This document shows positions 16,528 to 26,263 of a stretch of DNA of 48,427 nucleotides, in pieces. Every line of letters begins with the position of its first letter. The stretch's first letter is position 1. This stretch comes from Desulfobacter curvatus DSM 3379 (GTDB taxonomy: Bacteria > Desulfobacterota > Desulfobacteria > Desulfobacterales > Desulfobacteraceae), in the NCBI RefSeq assembly GCF_000373985.1, contig NZ_KB893069.1:1-48427 (forward strand), read 5' to 3'. A model generated the notes under the pieces. It did not search any database. It had not been told where the DNA came from and was given only the letters and a program-made list of their open reading frames with translations. Both the position numbers and the translations under genes were made by a program.

Positions 16528-17526
16528 ATGAGTGAAATTCTATCCCAGGACGAGGTTGACAGTCTACTAGACGGACTGGATTCCGGAGAAGTAGAAACCG
16601 AAACCGATATTCCGGAGATTGCCGAGGAGCCGGTTGAGGGGGTCGTTGCCTATGATTTCACCAGCCAGGACAAGGTGGTCAGGGCAAGAATGCCCACCTT
16701 TGACGTTATTAACGAACGTCTGTCCAGGGAAGTTCGGGCCACATTGTCTTCACTGCTTCAAACCAATGTGGATGTGTCTGCCAACCCCTTTGACACCCTG
16801 AAGTTTTCTGAATTCGTTCGCAGTCTTCCGGTACCCACAAGTCTTCATGTATTCAGGATGGAGCCGTTAAGGGGGCATGGCCTGGTGGTATTTGAAAGCC
16901 AGCTGGTCTATAACCTCATTGATACTTTTTTTGGCGGTGAAGCCTTGGGAAAAGCAAGGGTGGAGGGCCGTGAATTCACCCGCATTGAAGAGGTGATGAT
17001 CAAAAAGGCCGTGGTGGCTGTTCTGAAAAATATTGAAGCGTCCTGGGCCCCCATAGAACCGGTAAAGGCATCCTTGATCCGGTCGGAAATGAACCCGCAG
17101 TTCACGGCCATCGTACTGCCCACAGACCTTGTCATTGTCACCCGGTTTGAAATCGAACTGGAGCAGGCTGCAGGTAATCTTGTGGTCTGTTACCCCTATT
17201 CCATGATCGAACCCATGCGAAATAAGCTGTCATCCGGTGTCCAGGCCGAAATCGAAGAGATCGATTATAACTGGCGGCGTATGATTGAAGAGGTCATTCT
17301 TCACTCCGAGGTCGATTTGAGAATTCTTCTGGGTAAGACCGAGATCACCGGCGAACGGCTGTTGTATATGCAGCCCGGTGATGTCATCCAACTGGATAAT
17401 GACGCATCAGATCCTTTGTCCTGCTTTGTGGGAGGGCTTGTGAAACTGACAGGTTTCATCGGTGTACAGCGGGGATTTCAGGCATTTAAAATCAACGAAA
17501 AAATTATAACCGACTGTGAGGGGTAA
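16528..17526 (+). CDS. fliM: Flagellar motor switch protein FliM
   Basis: 332 residues, the usual length. The N-terminal CheY-binding peptide is ILSQDEVDSLLDGL (about 4-17), linked by an acidic stretch to the CheC-like middle domain (about 45-230, with FFGGEALG) and the SpoA C-terminal domain (about 250-325). FliM sits in the C-ring and reverses rotation when phospho-CheY binds. ATG 16528 follows the fliL stop by seven bases. The same peptide motif recurs many times in the protein encoded at 26264. Confidence 0.97.
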   Translation: MSEILSQDEVDSLLDGLDSGEVETETDIPEIAEEPVEGVVAYDFTSQDKVVRARMPTFDVINERLSREVRATLSSLLQTNVDVSANPFDTLKFSEFVRSLPVPTSLHVFRMEPLRGHGLVVFESQLVYNLIDTFFGGEALGKARVEGREFTRIEEVMIKKAVVAVLKNIEASWAPIEPVKASLIRSEMNPQFTAIVLPTDLVIVTRFEIELEQAAGNLVVCYPYSMIEPMRNKLSSGVQAEIEEIDYNWRRMIEEVILHSEVDLRILLGKTEITGERLLYMQPGDVIQLDNDASDPLSCFVGGLVKLTGFIGVQRGFQAFKINEKIITDCEG

Positions 17527-17528
17527 AC

Positions 17529-17885
17529 ATGGTTGATGAAAACGGCACGATAAATGAAGAAAATATAGGAGAAGATCTGGAAGAAGAATCCGGACACGAT
17601 GAGGAGCGTGGCGCAAGGGAGCTGGATTTTATCCTGGATATCCCTTTGGAACTGTCCGTGGAACTGGGCAAAACAAAGATGCTGGTCAACGATCTTTTGC
17701 AGCTGGCCCAAGGGTCCATTATTGAGTTGAACAAACTGGCCGGAGAACCCTTGGAAGTATATATCAACCGTAAGCTCATTGCCCGGGGAGAAGTTGTGGT
17801 GGTCAATGAAAAATTCGGCGTTCGTCTTACCGACGTCATTACGCCCATTGACCGCGTCAAATCCCTGGCTGCAGAAGACCAATGA
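17529..17885 (+). CDS. fliN: Flagellar motor switch protein FliN
   Basis: 118 residues. An acidic N-terminal 30 residues is followed by a SpoA domain (LDFILDIPLELSVELGKTKM ... VVVVNEKFGVRLTDVI), the FliN signature. It forms the bottom of the C-ring and binds the export ATPase complex. It starts two bases after the fliM stop, and its stop overlaps the fliO start (ATGA). Confidence 0.96.
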   Translation: MVDENGTINEENIGEDLEEESGHDEERGARELDFILDIPLELSVELGKTKMLVNDLLQLAQGSIIELNKLAGEPLEVYINRKLIARGEVVVVNEKFGVRLTDVITPIDRVKSLAAEDQ

Positions 17886-18310
17886 ATACGGATATGGATA
17901 TGTGGATGGCGTTCGGCAAAAGCTTCGGCATGCTGTTTGCTGTTCTGGCTTTTTTTCTCATCGCCCTTTATCTTGTCCGCAGATTCTCGGGCCGATTTGG
18001 AAATAAAGGTTCGATGGCACTGATCAAGGTGTTATCGGTCCATCACTTATCCCCCAAAGAAAAACTGGTGCTGGTGGCCGTCCAAGATGAATCGGTTCTC
18101 ATTGGGGTTTCGCCGGCCGGCATTTCGTCTTTAGCCCGTTTTGACAAGCCACCGAATACGGTAACGGCATCGGAACCCCTCGAAACGGCCAACAAATTTC
18201 ACAATCTGCTCAAAAAGAGTCTAATTAAAGACAACAGTGTGCATAAAATGCCCTTGGGGAATGAATCTTCCGATTCCCGTAAGGATTCCGGTAAAGGAGA
18301 AATATCATGA
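17882..18310 (+). CDS. fliO: Flagellar export protein FliO
   Basis: 142 residues. A single N-terminal membrane helix (GMLFAVLAFFLIALYLVRRF) is followed by a cytoplasmic domain with the FliO pattern IKVLSVHHLSPKEKLVLVAV. FliO is a scaffold that helps assemble the FliP ring of the export gate. It overlaps fliN upstream and fliP downstream by four bases each. Confidence 0.9.
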   Translation: MNTDMDMWMAFGKSFGMLFAVLAFFLIALYLVRRFSGRFGNKGSMALIKVLSVHHLSPKEKLVLVAVQDESVLIGVSPAGISSLARFDKPPNTVTASEPLETANKFHNLLKKSLIKDNSVHKMPLGNESSDSRKDSGKGEIS

Positions 18311-19083
18311 TTAATTATCTCCGGTCGGCCGGCTGGATTGGATTAATCGTGGTTACAGCCATGATGATCGCAGGCGTTGCTGATACGGCAGAGGCTGTCA
18401 CCTTCCCGATTCCTTCCCTGGAACTTAATGTCAGCACAGCCCAGGAGCCCGAAGAAGTGGCGGTGGTCCTCGAAATTATTGCTCTTCTAACCATCATTAC
18501 CCTGGCCCCGGCTATTTTGATCCTCATGACGCCTTTTACCCGTATAACCATGGTGTTTCATTTTCTGCGCCAGGCCATCGGAACCCAGTCAAGCCCGCCC
18601 AATCAGGTAATTGTAGGGCTTTCGCTGTTCATGACGTTTTTTATCATCAAACCCGTGGCGTTAGAGGTGTATGACAAAGCCTTAAACCCATATCTTGAAC
18701 GTGAAATCTCCTATGAAACAGCCTTTACTGAAGCCCAGAAGCCCATACGAAAGTTTATGCTGCTCAACACCAGGGAAGCCGACATTGCCCTGTTTGTCAA
18801 AGAAGCCGGTGTAAAAAAGCCTGAAACCCGGGATGATGTGTCGCTTTTAACACTGATTCCGGCCTATGTGATTTCCGAGCTTAAAACAGCATTTATCATC
18901 GGCTTTATTCTGTACGTTCCCTTTCTTGTCATTGATATGGTCGTGGCCTCGGTGCTGCTGGCCATGGGCATGATGATGCTGCCCCCGGTTATGATTTCCC
19001 TGCCTTTCAAGCTGATGCTCTTTGTCCTTGTGGACGGCTGGCATTTGATTGCAGGTTCCATGATTAAAAGCTTTGGAGTGTGA
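18307..19083 (+). CDS. fliP: Flagellar export gate protein FliP
   Basis: 258 residues. An N-terminal signal-like segment ends around TAEA. Next come the membrane segments of the FliP family with APAILILMTPFTRITMVFHF, LRQAIGTQSSPPNQVIVGLS and LIPAYVISELKTAFIIGF. With FliQ and FliR it forms the core of the type III export gate. ATGA overlap with fliO. Confidence 0.97.
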   Translation: MINYLRSAGWIGLIVVTAMMIAGVADTAEAVTFPIPSLELNVSTAQEPEEVAVVLEIIALLTIITLAPAILILMTPFTRITMVFHFLRQAIGTQSSPPNQVIVGLSLFMTFFIIKPVALEVYDKALNPYLEREISYETAFTEAQKPIRKFMLLNTREADIALFVKEAGVKKPETRDDVSLLTLIPAYVISELKTAFIIGFILYVPFLVIDMVVASVLLAMGMMMLPPVMISLPFKLMLFVLVDGWHLIAGSMIKSFGV

Positions 19084-19084
19084 A

Positions 19085-19354
19085 ATGACCCCTGAATTTG
19101 TAATAGCCTTTGCCAAACAGGCCATCATCCTTACGATCCTTTTGTCCATGCCCATGCTGGGTCTAGGGCTGATTGCCGGCTTGGCCATCAGTGTGTTCCA
19201 GGCGGTGACCCAGATCCAGGAGATGACTTTGACCTTTGTACCCAAGATCCTCGCCGTTTTTATCGGGCTTTTGTTTGCCGCCCCCTGGATGATGGAAAAG
19301 CTGATGGAGTTTACGACCAATATTATTACCAATATTCCCATGTATATCCGGTGA
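19085..19354 (+). CDS. fliQ: Flagellar export gate protein FliQ
   Basis: 89 residues with two membrane helices and the family segments VFQAVTQIQEMTLTFVPKIL. ATG 19085 (MTPEFVIAFAKQAI) is preferred. It lies just after the fliP stop with GGAG upstream and gives the usual family length; a longer frame from 19073 lies inside fliP. Confidence 0.95.
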   Translation: MTPEFVIAFAKQAIILTILLSMPMLGLGLIAGLAISVFQAVTQIQEMTLTFVPKILAVFIGLLFAAPWMMEKLMEFTTNIITNIPMYIR

Positions 19355-19371
19355 GTTAGGACAGAGCGACT

Positions 19372-20160
19372 GTGGAACTGCTTGATCTCATTGATCCCAT
19401 TCGCTTTAGAACCTTTATGCTGGTTCTGGCACGGGTATCCGTGTTTTTATTTTTGTTTCCTATTTTTGGGTCCAATATAATTCTCAACCGGCTGAAAATG
19501 GCGTTTGCTCTGGTTTTAACCCTGTTGTTTTATACGGTGGTGCCCGTGGATCCGGCCCGTTTTCCAGAGGATGTCCCCACCTTTGGCCTGATGCTGGGCG
19601 CCGAGATTCTTGTGGGCCTTGCTCTGGGGCTTTGCCTGCGGATTTTTTTTGCAGGCATCCAGATGGCCGGCCAGGTCATCGGCTTTCAGATCGGATTTGC
19701 CATGATCAATGTTATGGACCCCCAAAGCGGTGAAAATGTCTCCATCATGGATCAAATCGGCTACTGGGTCTGTCTGGTCATTTTTCTTATACTCAACGGC
19801 CACCATATTATTATCATGTCCATGATTGACAGCTTTGAGCTGGTGCCTGTGGGTGGGTTTATCATGCATTCCGCCTTGACGCCCCGACTGTTGGATGTGG
19901 GGGCCGGGTTGTTTGTGACGGCCATTAAAGTCAGTGCCCCGGTCATTGCCGCCCTGACCTTTGTCAATACCGGCTTTGGATTAATCGCAAAATTTTCACC
20001 CCAAACCAATGTGATGATTGTGGCCTTCCCGGTGAAGATCGCAGTGGGCCTGATTTTTTTTTCCATGACCCTGCCGATCATTTTCATTGTTACCCGAAAT
20101 TACATTGAACCGTGCAGAAAATTGTTTCTGACACTATTGTTTTATATGGGCGGAGGATAA
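19372..20160 (+). CDS. fliR: Flagellar export gate protein FliR
   Basis: 262 residues, mostly hydrophobic, with six or so membrane segments. It shows GFQIGFAMINVMDPQSGENV and the C-terminal LPIIFIVTRNY segment of FliR. GTG start at 19372 with AGGACAG upstream. It ends three bases before flhB. Confidence 0.95.
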   Translation: MELLDLIDPIRFRTFMLVLARVSVFLFLFPIFGSNIILNRLKMAFALVLTLLFYTVVPVDPARFPEDVPTFGLMLGAEILVGLALGLCLRIFFAGIQMAGQVIGFQIGFAMINVMDPQSGENVSIMDQIGYWVCLVIFLILNGHHIIIMSMIDSFELVPVGGFIMHSALTPRLLDVGAGLFVTAIKVSAPVIAALTFVNTGFGLIAKFSPQTNVMIVAFPVKIAVGLIFFSMTLPIIFIVTRNYIEPCRKLFLTLLFYMGGG

Positions 20161-20163
20161 CAT

Positions 20164-21240
20164 ATGGCCGAAGATCCAGAGGGTGGCGGCGAGAAAACCG
20201 AAGACGCATCGGGGCGAAAGCTCAACAAGGCAAGGGAGGAAGGCCAGGTTGCCAAGAGCATGGAAATTCCTTCGGTCTTTGTCGTGTTGGGCGGTGTGAC
20301 GGCATTGTATGCCACGGCATTTTTTTTCTACCAAAACTGCGTGGAAGTCTTTCGTTATAATTTTATGTTTGAGCGGGTGCCGGAACTAAATCCGGCAGAT
20401 TTGAGCGTGATGCTGATTTATCACGCCAAAAAAATGTTTTTAATGTGCCTGCCAGTATTTACCGCCGTTTGTGTTGTGGCGATCATTTCCAACCTGGCAC
20501 AGGTTGGATTCCAGATATCCTGGAAAGCCTTGGAACCGAAACTGTCCAAACTGAATCCCATTAGCGGATTTAAACAGAAATTTTCTTCCTCGGCCATCGT
20601 CGAATTTGTAAAATCACTGGCCAAGCTTGCCGTGATTTCACTGGTCTGCTATCTGGCCACAAAGGGTGACCTGTCCGAGGTGCTTAGGCTGTACGATCAC
20701 GCTGTACCCCAGATTCTTCTTTTTCTTTTTATTAAATCGTTCTGGATTTTTATAAAAGTCTGTATCGTCATGATTTTGGTCGCCATTCTGGATTACGCTT
20801 TCCAGAAATGGAAGTTTTTAGAAGACCAGAAAATGACCAAAAAAGAGGTCAAGGACGAACGTAAGCAAACGGAAGGTGATCCGGCTGTTAAATCCAGGAT
20901 TCGTCAACTCCAGATGGCCGCAGCCAGAAAACGCATGATGGCTGCCGTGCCCAAGGCGGATGTGGTTGTGACCAACCCGACCCACCTTGCCGTGGCATTG
21001 CAGTATGACAAAGAAAAGATGGATGCCCCGAGCGTTGTGGCCAAGGGCGCAGGTGCCGTGGCCGAAAACATCAAGAAAATTGCCCGGGAAAACGATGTGC
21101 CGGTGGTGGAAGATAAGCCTTTGGCCCGGAATTTGTATAAAGTAGTAGACATTGGCGGCCAGGTTCCATTTGAATACTACCAGGCTGTGGCGGAACTGCT
21201 TGCCTATGTTTACGGGCTTAAGAATGGTCAGCAAAGTTAA
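20164..21240 (+). CDS. flhB: Flagellar export switch protein FlhB
   Basis: 358 residues. The N-terminal motif EKTEDASGRKLNKAREEGQV precedes four membrane helices, and the cytoplasmic domain starts around 215. The autocleavage site N271-P272-T-H (VVTNPTHLAVALQYD) is intact. FlhB cleaves itself and with FliK changes export specificity. A separate copy of just the part after the cleavage site is encoded at 30506. Confidence 0.97.
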   Translation: MAEDPEGGGEKTEDASGRKLNKAREEGQVAKSMEIPSVFVVLGGVTALYATAFFFYQNCVEVFRYNFMFERVPELNPADLSVMLIYHAKKMFLMCLPVFTAVCVVAIISNLAQVGFQISWKALEPKLSKLNPISGFKQKFSSSAIVEFVKSLAKLAVISLVCYLATKGDLSEVLRLYDHAVPQILLFLFIKSFWIFIKVCIVMILVAILDYAFQKWKFLEDQKMTKKEVKDERKQTEGDPAVKSRIRQLQMAAARKRMMAAVPKADVVVTNPTHLAVALQYDKEKMDAPSVVAKGAGAVAENIKKIARENDVPVVEDKPLARNLYKVVDIGGQVPFEYYQAVAELLAYVYGLKNGQQS

Positions 21241-21299
21241 ACGGTAAAAAGTCAATTTTTTGGCACCGGATGTCAAGCATCCATCAGCAAGGAGGATAC

Positions 21300-23408
21300 A
21301 TGTCCACGGAAAACGTCGGTATAATGGGCACAATGAAAAAAGAGTCATCAGATATCCTGATGGTTCTGGCCTTTATCGGCATTCTGATGGCAATGATCCT
21401 GCCCTTGCATCCTATTATCCTTGATTTCTTTCTGGCCCTGAATATTTCCCTGGGTATTGTGGTGCTGATCACCACCATGTATACTCAAAAACCCCTTGAC
21501 TTCAGTATTTTTCCCACCCTGCTTCTGGTGCTCACCCTTTTCAGACTTTCGTTGAATGTAGCATCTACCCGGCTGATTCTTTTGCACGGCAGCGAGGGGC
21601 CCGAGGCTGCGGGGGCGATCATCATGTCATTCGGCGCTTTTGTGGTGGGCGGCAACTATGTGGTGGGTCTGATCATCTTCATTATCCTTGTGCTCATCAA
21701 TTTCATGGTAATCACCAAAGGTGCCGGCCGTATTGCAGAGGTCGCCGCCCGTTTTACCCTGGATGCCATGCCCGGCAAACAGATGGCCATTGATGCGGAT
21801 CTCAATGCCGGTATGATCGACGAATTAGAAGCAGGCGAGCGACGGGCTGCCATTGCCAGGGAATCGGAATTTCATGGTGCCATGGACGGTGCCTCCAAAT
21901 TTGTCCGTGGTGACGCCATTGCCGGCATTATCATCACGTTGATCAATATCGGCGCAGGCTTTGTCATCGGCGTGGTGCAACAGGGCATGCCCCTTGGCGA
22001 AGCGTTGACCAATTACACCCTGCTTACCGTGGGTGACGGCCTTGTCTCCCAGATTCCGGCGCTTTTGATCTCTGCGGCCGCAGGTCTTCTGGTTTCCCGG
22101 TCCGGTGCAGAAAACAAGATGGGTCAGGAATTTGCCAAACATCTATTTTCCAGTACCACACCGGTCATGGTGGGGGGGGTAATTGTTTTCCTCATGGGCG
22201 CAATCCCTGGCCTGCCCACCATCCCCTTCATGACCCTAGGCATTACCATGGGAACTATTGCCTGGTATTTTTTAGGACAGGGGGAGAAAAAAGCGGAAGA
22301 AAAACAGCAGGAAATTGAAAAGGCCGAGACCCAGGCCCAGGAAGAGACGCCCGGAAAGCCTGAGGATGTGGATCACCTGCTGCGTCTGGATACCATGGAA
22401 CTGGAAGTGGGTTATGGTCTGATTCCTTTGGTGGACAAGCAGCAGGACGGCACGCTTCTAGGGCGGATCAAGGCCATCCGCCGGCAGTTTGCCACGGAGA
22501 TGGGCATTATTGTACCGCCCATCCATATCCGGGATAACCTGAATTTAACCCCGGCCCAGTACCGGCTTATGATCAAAGGTGTTGAGGCGGCCGGTGCAGA
22601 GCTGATGGTCAATCATTATCTGGCCATGGATCCTGGTGGTGCGGCCAAAGAAATTGACGGAATTGAAACGGTTGAACCGGCCTTCAACCTGCCGGCTCTG
22701 TGGATTCCCATGTCCAGGGAAGAGGAGGCCAAGTTTGCCGGATACACTGTGGTGGACAACTCCACGGTGATTGCCACCCATTTGACGGAGATCATCAGAA
22801 ACAATGCCCACAACCTGCTTAGCCGGCAGGATGTCCAGCATCTCCTGGATAACCTGGCCAAAACCAGCCCCAAGGTGGTGGAAGAGCTGGTACCGAATCT
22901 GTTAAGTGTCGGTGCTGTCCAGAAGGTGCTCCAGAATCTTTTGCGGGAACGTATCTCCATCCGGGATCTGTTGACCATCGTGGAAACCCTGGCAGATTTC
23001 GCCCCGGCAGGCAAGGATCCGGACCTGTTAACCGAATATGTACGCCAACGGGTTGCCAAAGGCATGCTGGCACCCTATCTGCAGCCCGGTAAAAAGCTGC
23101 AGGTCATGACATTGGACCGGAAGCTTGAAGAAATTTTAACAAAAAATATTAAACGGACCGACCATGGAACTTACCTGGCCTTAGAGCCTGTCCTGATCAC
23201 AGAATTTGTCGGCGCCGTATCAAAACAGGTGGAAAAGCTCATCACATTGAACACCCAGCCGGTGCTCATGACATCGCCCACATTGCGCCGTCATGTCCGT
23301 CGTCTGATTGAGCCATCTCTTCCCAATGTATTTGTGGTATCCCACGCAGAGATCGTGGATGACATAAATCTGCAGGCTGTCGGAAAGGTGAGTTTAAAGA
23401 ATGGATAA
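21300..23408 (+). CDS. flhA: Flagellar export gate protein FlhA
   Basis: 702 residues. Eight membrane segments (about 20-310) include the loop RFTLDAMPGKQMAIDADLNA with conserved charged residues used in proton-driven export. A large cytoplasmic domain (about 350-700) docks chaperone-substrate complexes. Start ATG 21300 is chosen because AAGGAGGATAC lies directly before it; ATG 21270 has no site. Its 3' end overlaps flhF by eight bases. Confidence 0.97.
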   Translation: MSTENVGIMGTMKKESSDILMVLAFIGILMAMILPLHPIILDFFLALNISLGIVVLITTMYTQKPLDFSIFPTLLLVLTLFRLSLNVASTRLILLHGSEGPEAAGAIIMSFGAFVVGGNYVVGLIIFIILVLINFMVITKGAGRIAEVAARFTLDAMPGKQMAIDADLNAGMIDELEAGERRAAIARESEFHGAMDGASKFVRGDAIAGIIITLINIGAGFVIGVVQQGMPLGEALTNYTLLTVGDGLVSQIPALLISAAAGLLVSRSGAENKMGQEFAKHLFSSTTPVMVGGVIVFLMGAIPGLPTIPFMTLGITMGTIAWYFLGQGEKKAEEKQQEIEKAETQAQEETPGKPEDVDHLLRLDTMELEVGYGLIPLVDKQQDGTLLGRIKAIRRQFATEMGIIVPPIHIRDNLNLTPAQYRLMIKGVEAAGAELMVNHYLAMDPGGAAKEIDGIETVEPAFNLPALWIPMSREEEAKFAGYTVVDNSTVIATHLTEIIRNNAHNLLSRQDVQHLLDNLAKTSPKVVEELVPNLLSVGAVQKVLQNLLRERISIRDLLTIVETLADFAPAGKDPDLLTEYVRQRVAKGMLAPYLQPGKKLQVMTLDRKLEEILTKNIKRTDHGTYLALEPVLITEFVGAVSKQVEKLITLNTQPVLMTSPTLRRHVRRLIEPSLPNVFVVSHAEIVDDINLQAVGKVSLKNG

Positions 23409-24504
23409 AAAAATTTTCAGGGCACCGAATATCCAGACGGCCCTAGCCGGCATCAAGGAGGAGCTGGGGCCCGATGCCATGATTCTTTCCACCCGAAAGG
23501 TACCCAAATCACCCAAAGATCCCTACGGAAAAACCATGTTCGAAGTTGAGGCCGCAATCCCTTCGGGCGGTGATGATAAACAGGAAACACCTGTTCTACA
23601 GGATGTGGAATCTTTGAAGTCAGATATTGCGGAGATAAAGGACATCCTTTCAGTGGCCGGTTTCGGTTCCGGGGTGCAGTCCATTTTGTGCAACCATTTC
23701 GAATCCGTGGGCGTGCTGGCCTCCCTGCTTCGCTGCGGTGTCAGCGAACGTCTGGCGGCGGATCTTGTTCAAAAAGCTGCCGCTGATCTGGATGAAAATC
23801 TTGATAAAATTTCGCAAATGACGCAGTTGAAAAAAAAAGTTATGGGCCTGTGTCTGGATCAATTTCGCACCAAGGACTTTTTCACCCGGCGTAACTCTTC
23901 CGGGCTTCCCCAGGTGGCGGCCTTTGTGGGGCCGACCGGTGTGGGAAAGACCACCACCATTGCCAAACTGGCCGCCTATCTGAGCTTTACCCGGAAAATG
24001 AAGGTGGGGCTGGTCTCCATAGACAATTACAGGATCGGGGCCTTTGAGCAGCTCAAAGCCTATGCCGGCATCATGGGGCTGGTCTGTGTGCCGGCCTTTT
24101 CACGACAGGATCTGGCATGCGCCCTGGACCGGATGAAATCCATGGATCTGGTGCTTATTGATACGGCGGGGCACAGCCATTATGACAAGGAAAAAATTGA
24201 CGAAATCCTTGAGCTGATCAAAAATGATTTCCAGATCAGCGTTCATTTAACCTTGAGTGTTACCTCTGAATTGATTAATATGAAGGAAGCGGCATCTGCT
24301 TTTTCCGTATTCAATCCAGACACCTATGTATTTACAAAAACAGATGAGACAAAAAGATGCGGGAAAATTCTTGACCAGGTGGCAAGCCATGACTTGCCGG
24401 TGTCATTGGTAACCAACGGCCAGAAGGTGCCCGAGGATTTGATTATCCCGGACCGCCATGAGCTTTTGAAGATAATTCTAAAAAAAGAGCCCAAAGGAGA
24501 TTAG
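23401..24504 (+). CDS. flhF: Flagellar SRP-like GTPase FlhF
   Basis: 367 residues. N-terminal B region, helical N region, then the SRP-type G domain with P-loop VGPTGVGKTTTIAKL (about 176-190), LVSIDNYRIGAFEQLKAYA, DTAGHSHYD and TKTDE. FlhF marks the pole for flagellum assembly, so with FlhG next to it the organism probably has polar flagella. The start overlaps the flhA end. Confidence 0.96.
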   Translation: MDKKIFRAPNIQTALAGIKEELGPDAMILSTRKVPKSPKDPYGKTMFEVEAAIPSGGDDKQETPVLQDVESLKSDIAEIKDILSVAGFGSGVQSILCNHFESVGVLASLLRCGVSERLAADLVQKAAADLDENLDKISQMTQLKKKVMGLCLDQFRTKDFFTRRNSSGLPQVAAFVGPTGVGKTTTIAKLAAYLSFTRKMKVGLVSIDNYRIGAFEQLKAYAGIMGLVCVPAFSRQDLACALDRMKSMDLVLIDTAGHSHYDKEKIDEILELIKNDFQISVHLTLSVTSELINMKEAASAFSVFNPDTYVFTKTDETKRCGKILDQVASHDLPVSLVTNGQKVPEDLIIPDRHELLKIILKKEPKGD

Positions 24505-25398
24505 GTGGATCAGGCAAAAGGACTGCGGCAGATGGCCAGGACAAGTGCTATGCAAAAACGGGAACGAAACGGGGCTTCCAATGGCAGTTCATACCCCAGG
24601 GTCATTGCAGTGACCAGCGGTAAGGGCGGGGTGGGCAAAACCAATATTGTGGGGAACCTGGCCGTGGCCATGACACGGCTCGGAAAACGGGTGGTGATCA
24701 TTGATGCGGATGTGGGCCTGGCCAATATCGACATCGTATTTAACCTGCGCCCCAAATATAACATCCGCCATCTGGTATCCGGGGAAAAAACCTTGTCCCA
24801 GGTAATGATAACAACGAATCACGGCATCGGCATTCTACCCGGTGGTTCCGGGTTTGCCGATTTGACCCGGTTCAGCGAAGGTGAAAAACTGACGCTGTTA
24901 TCTGAGTTTGAGGCATTTTCCGATATGGCAGACATAATATTGCTGGATACCGGCGCCGGCATTTCCTCCAATGTGCTCTATTTTAACGCATCGGCGGACC
25001 AGTGCCTGGTGGTGGCCACCACGGAACCCACCTCCATTACCGATGCCTATGCCCTGATGAAGGTCATGTCCCAGGAGTACGGAATAAAACATTTCAAATT
25101 GGCTGTAAACATGGCGGACAACCGGAACGGGGCCAAAAGAGTTTACGGCTCTTTGAGCAACGCCCTGGATAAATTTTTAAAGAATGTGGTTCTGGAATAC
25201 TGCGGGTATATTCCCTTTGACCCGGCCCTGCAAAAGGCTGTTCGAAACCGCAGCATCCTTTTGGATACCGTAAAGCACAGCCCTGCAGCTGATGCCGTGT
25301 CCGATCTTGCAAAAAACCTGCTCAACGACGACAGGACAAACCAGAACCAGGGAAATCTGACCTTTTTTATGAACCGGGTGTTTGCGGCGGCCAAATGA
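24505..25398 (+). CDS. flhG: Flagellar number regulator FlhG (MinD-like)
   Basis: 297 residues. The N-terminal activator motif DQAKGLRQMA (DQAxxLR) stimulates the FlhF GTPase. A MinD-type ATPase follows with the deviant Walker A SGKGGVGKTN (about 37-46), DADVGLANID and LLDTGAGIS. It limits flagellar number at the pole. GTG start directly after the flhF stop with AAAGGAGATTAG upstream. Its stop overlaps the fliA start (ATGA). Confidence 0.95.
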   Translation: MDQAKGLRQMARTSAMQKRERNGASNGSSYPRVIAVTSGKGGVGKTNIVGNLAVAMTRLGKRVVIIDADVGLANIDIVFNLRPKYNIRHLVSGEKTLSQVMITTNHGIGILPGGSGFADLTRFSEGEKLTLLSEFEAFSDMADIILLDTGAGISSNVLYFNASADQCLVVATTEPTSITDAYALMKVMSQEYGIKHFKLAVNMADNRNGAKRVYGSLSNALDKFLKNVVLEYCGYIPFDPALQKAVRNRSILLDTVKHSPAADAVSDLAKNLLNDDRTNQNQGNLTFFMNRVFAAAK

Positions 25399-26186
25399 GT
25401 GGTTATGGTCATTTTACAAAAGGACGCAATAATATTTCCATGAAATACCCTAACAAAAAAAATCAGGCGGCGTGGGAGGCCTGGCGGCAGGAGAGTATTG
25501 TCAATTACGCGTATCTGGTCCGGTACATTGCTTCCCGGTTTGCCATGCGGCTACCCACCAGTGTACTTTTTGACGAACTGATGTCAGCAGGCTCTCTGGG
25601 GCTCATTGATGCGGTGGACAAATTTGATCCGGGCAAACATGTCAGCCTTGAAACCTATGCCCGGTATCGTATCAAGGGAGCCATTCTGGATGAATTGCGC
25701 AGCATGGACACCTATTCAAGGTCCATGCGAAAAAAAATCCAGGACATCTCCAAGGCGGCAAAAACCATTGAGGATGAAAAGGGGCGGCCGGCCGAGGACG
25801 ATGAAATTTGTGAAGTTTTGGGCGTGGATCTGGAAACGTACCAGAATATGCTGACAGATATTCATGGGGCGGCAGTCCTCAGTCTGGATGATTTCATCAA
25901 AACGAAAAAAAATGATATCTCTTCCGAGACCCGTTTTCAGGCCGGCCTCAGGGGTGACGAAAATCCCGAAGACGACTTTTACCGGGCAGAACTGAAATCC
26001 GTTCTGGTGAAAGCCATCAAAAAATTGACGAAAAAAGAGCAGATTGTTATCTCCCTTTACTATTATGACGAACTGACCTTGAAAGAAATTGGGGAGGTTT
26101 TGTCTTTGACTGAATCCAGGATCTGCCAGATCCATACGGCTGTTCTGGTGAAACTGCACGCGAGCCTGGATAGCTATGGAAAATAA
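25395..26186 (+). CDS. fliA: Flagellar sigma factor sigma-28 (FliA)
   Basis: 263 residues with region 2 (VNYAYLVRYIASRFAMRLPT ... LMSAGSLGLIDAVDKFDP, YARYRIKGAILDELRS), region 3 and the region 4 HTH (LKEIGEVLSLTESRICQIH). It directs RNA polymerase to late flagellar promoters such as the one at 38950-38976. ATG 25395 is translationally coupled to flhG; ATG 25440 (MKYPNKKNQ) is an alternative. FlgM, its usual anti-sigma factor, is not seen in the window. Confidence 0.95.
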   Translation: MSGYGHFTKGRNNISMKYPNKKNQAAWEAWRQESIVNYAYLVRYIASRFAMRLPTSVLFDELMSAGSLGLIDAVDKFDPGKHVSLETYARYRIKGAILDELRSMDTYSRSMRKKIQDISKAAKTIEDEKGRPAEDDEICEVLGVDLETYQNMLTDIHGAAVLSLDDFIKTKKNDISSETRFQAGLRGDENPEDDFYRAELKSVLVKAIKKLTKKEQIVISLYYYDELTLKEIGEVLSLTESRICQIHTAVLVKLHASLDSYGK

Positions 26187-26196
26187 TTTATTTTGA

Positions 26197-26214
26197 TTGG
26201 CCTGATATTTGCTT
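26197..26214 (+). promoter_or_regulatory. Sigma-54 promoter of the acidic repeat protein gene
   Basis: TTGGCCTGATATTTGCTT has GG at 26199-26200 and GC at 26211-26212, ten bases apart. It lies right after the fliA stop and about 50 bp before the next gene, so that gene starts its own transcription unit. Confidence 0.8.
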
Positions 26215-26263
26215 TACTTTTAAGTAATAAGTAGTATTTATTTTTTAGATTTTAGGGGGAGTT

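Noticed and set aside
21260..21280. Sigma-54 site TTGGCACC before flhA
   Set aside because: A good -24 element is present, but the next GC is 13 bases after the GG instead of ten.
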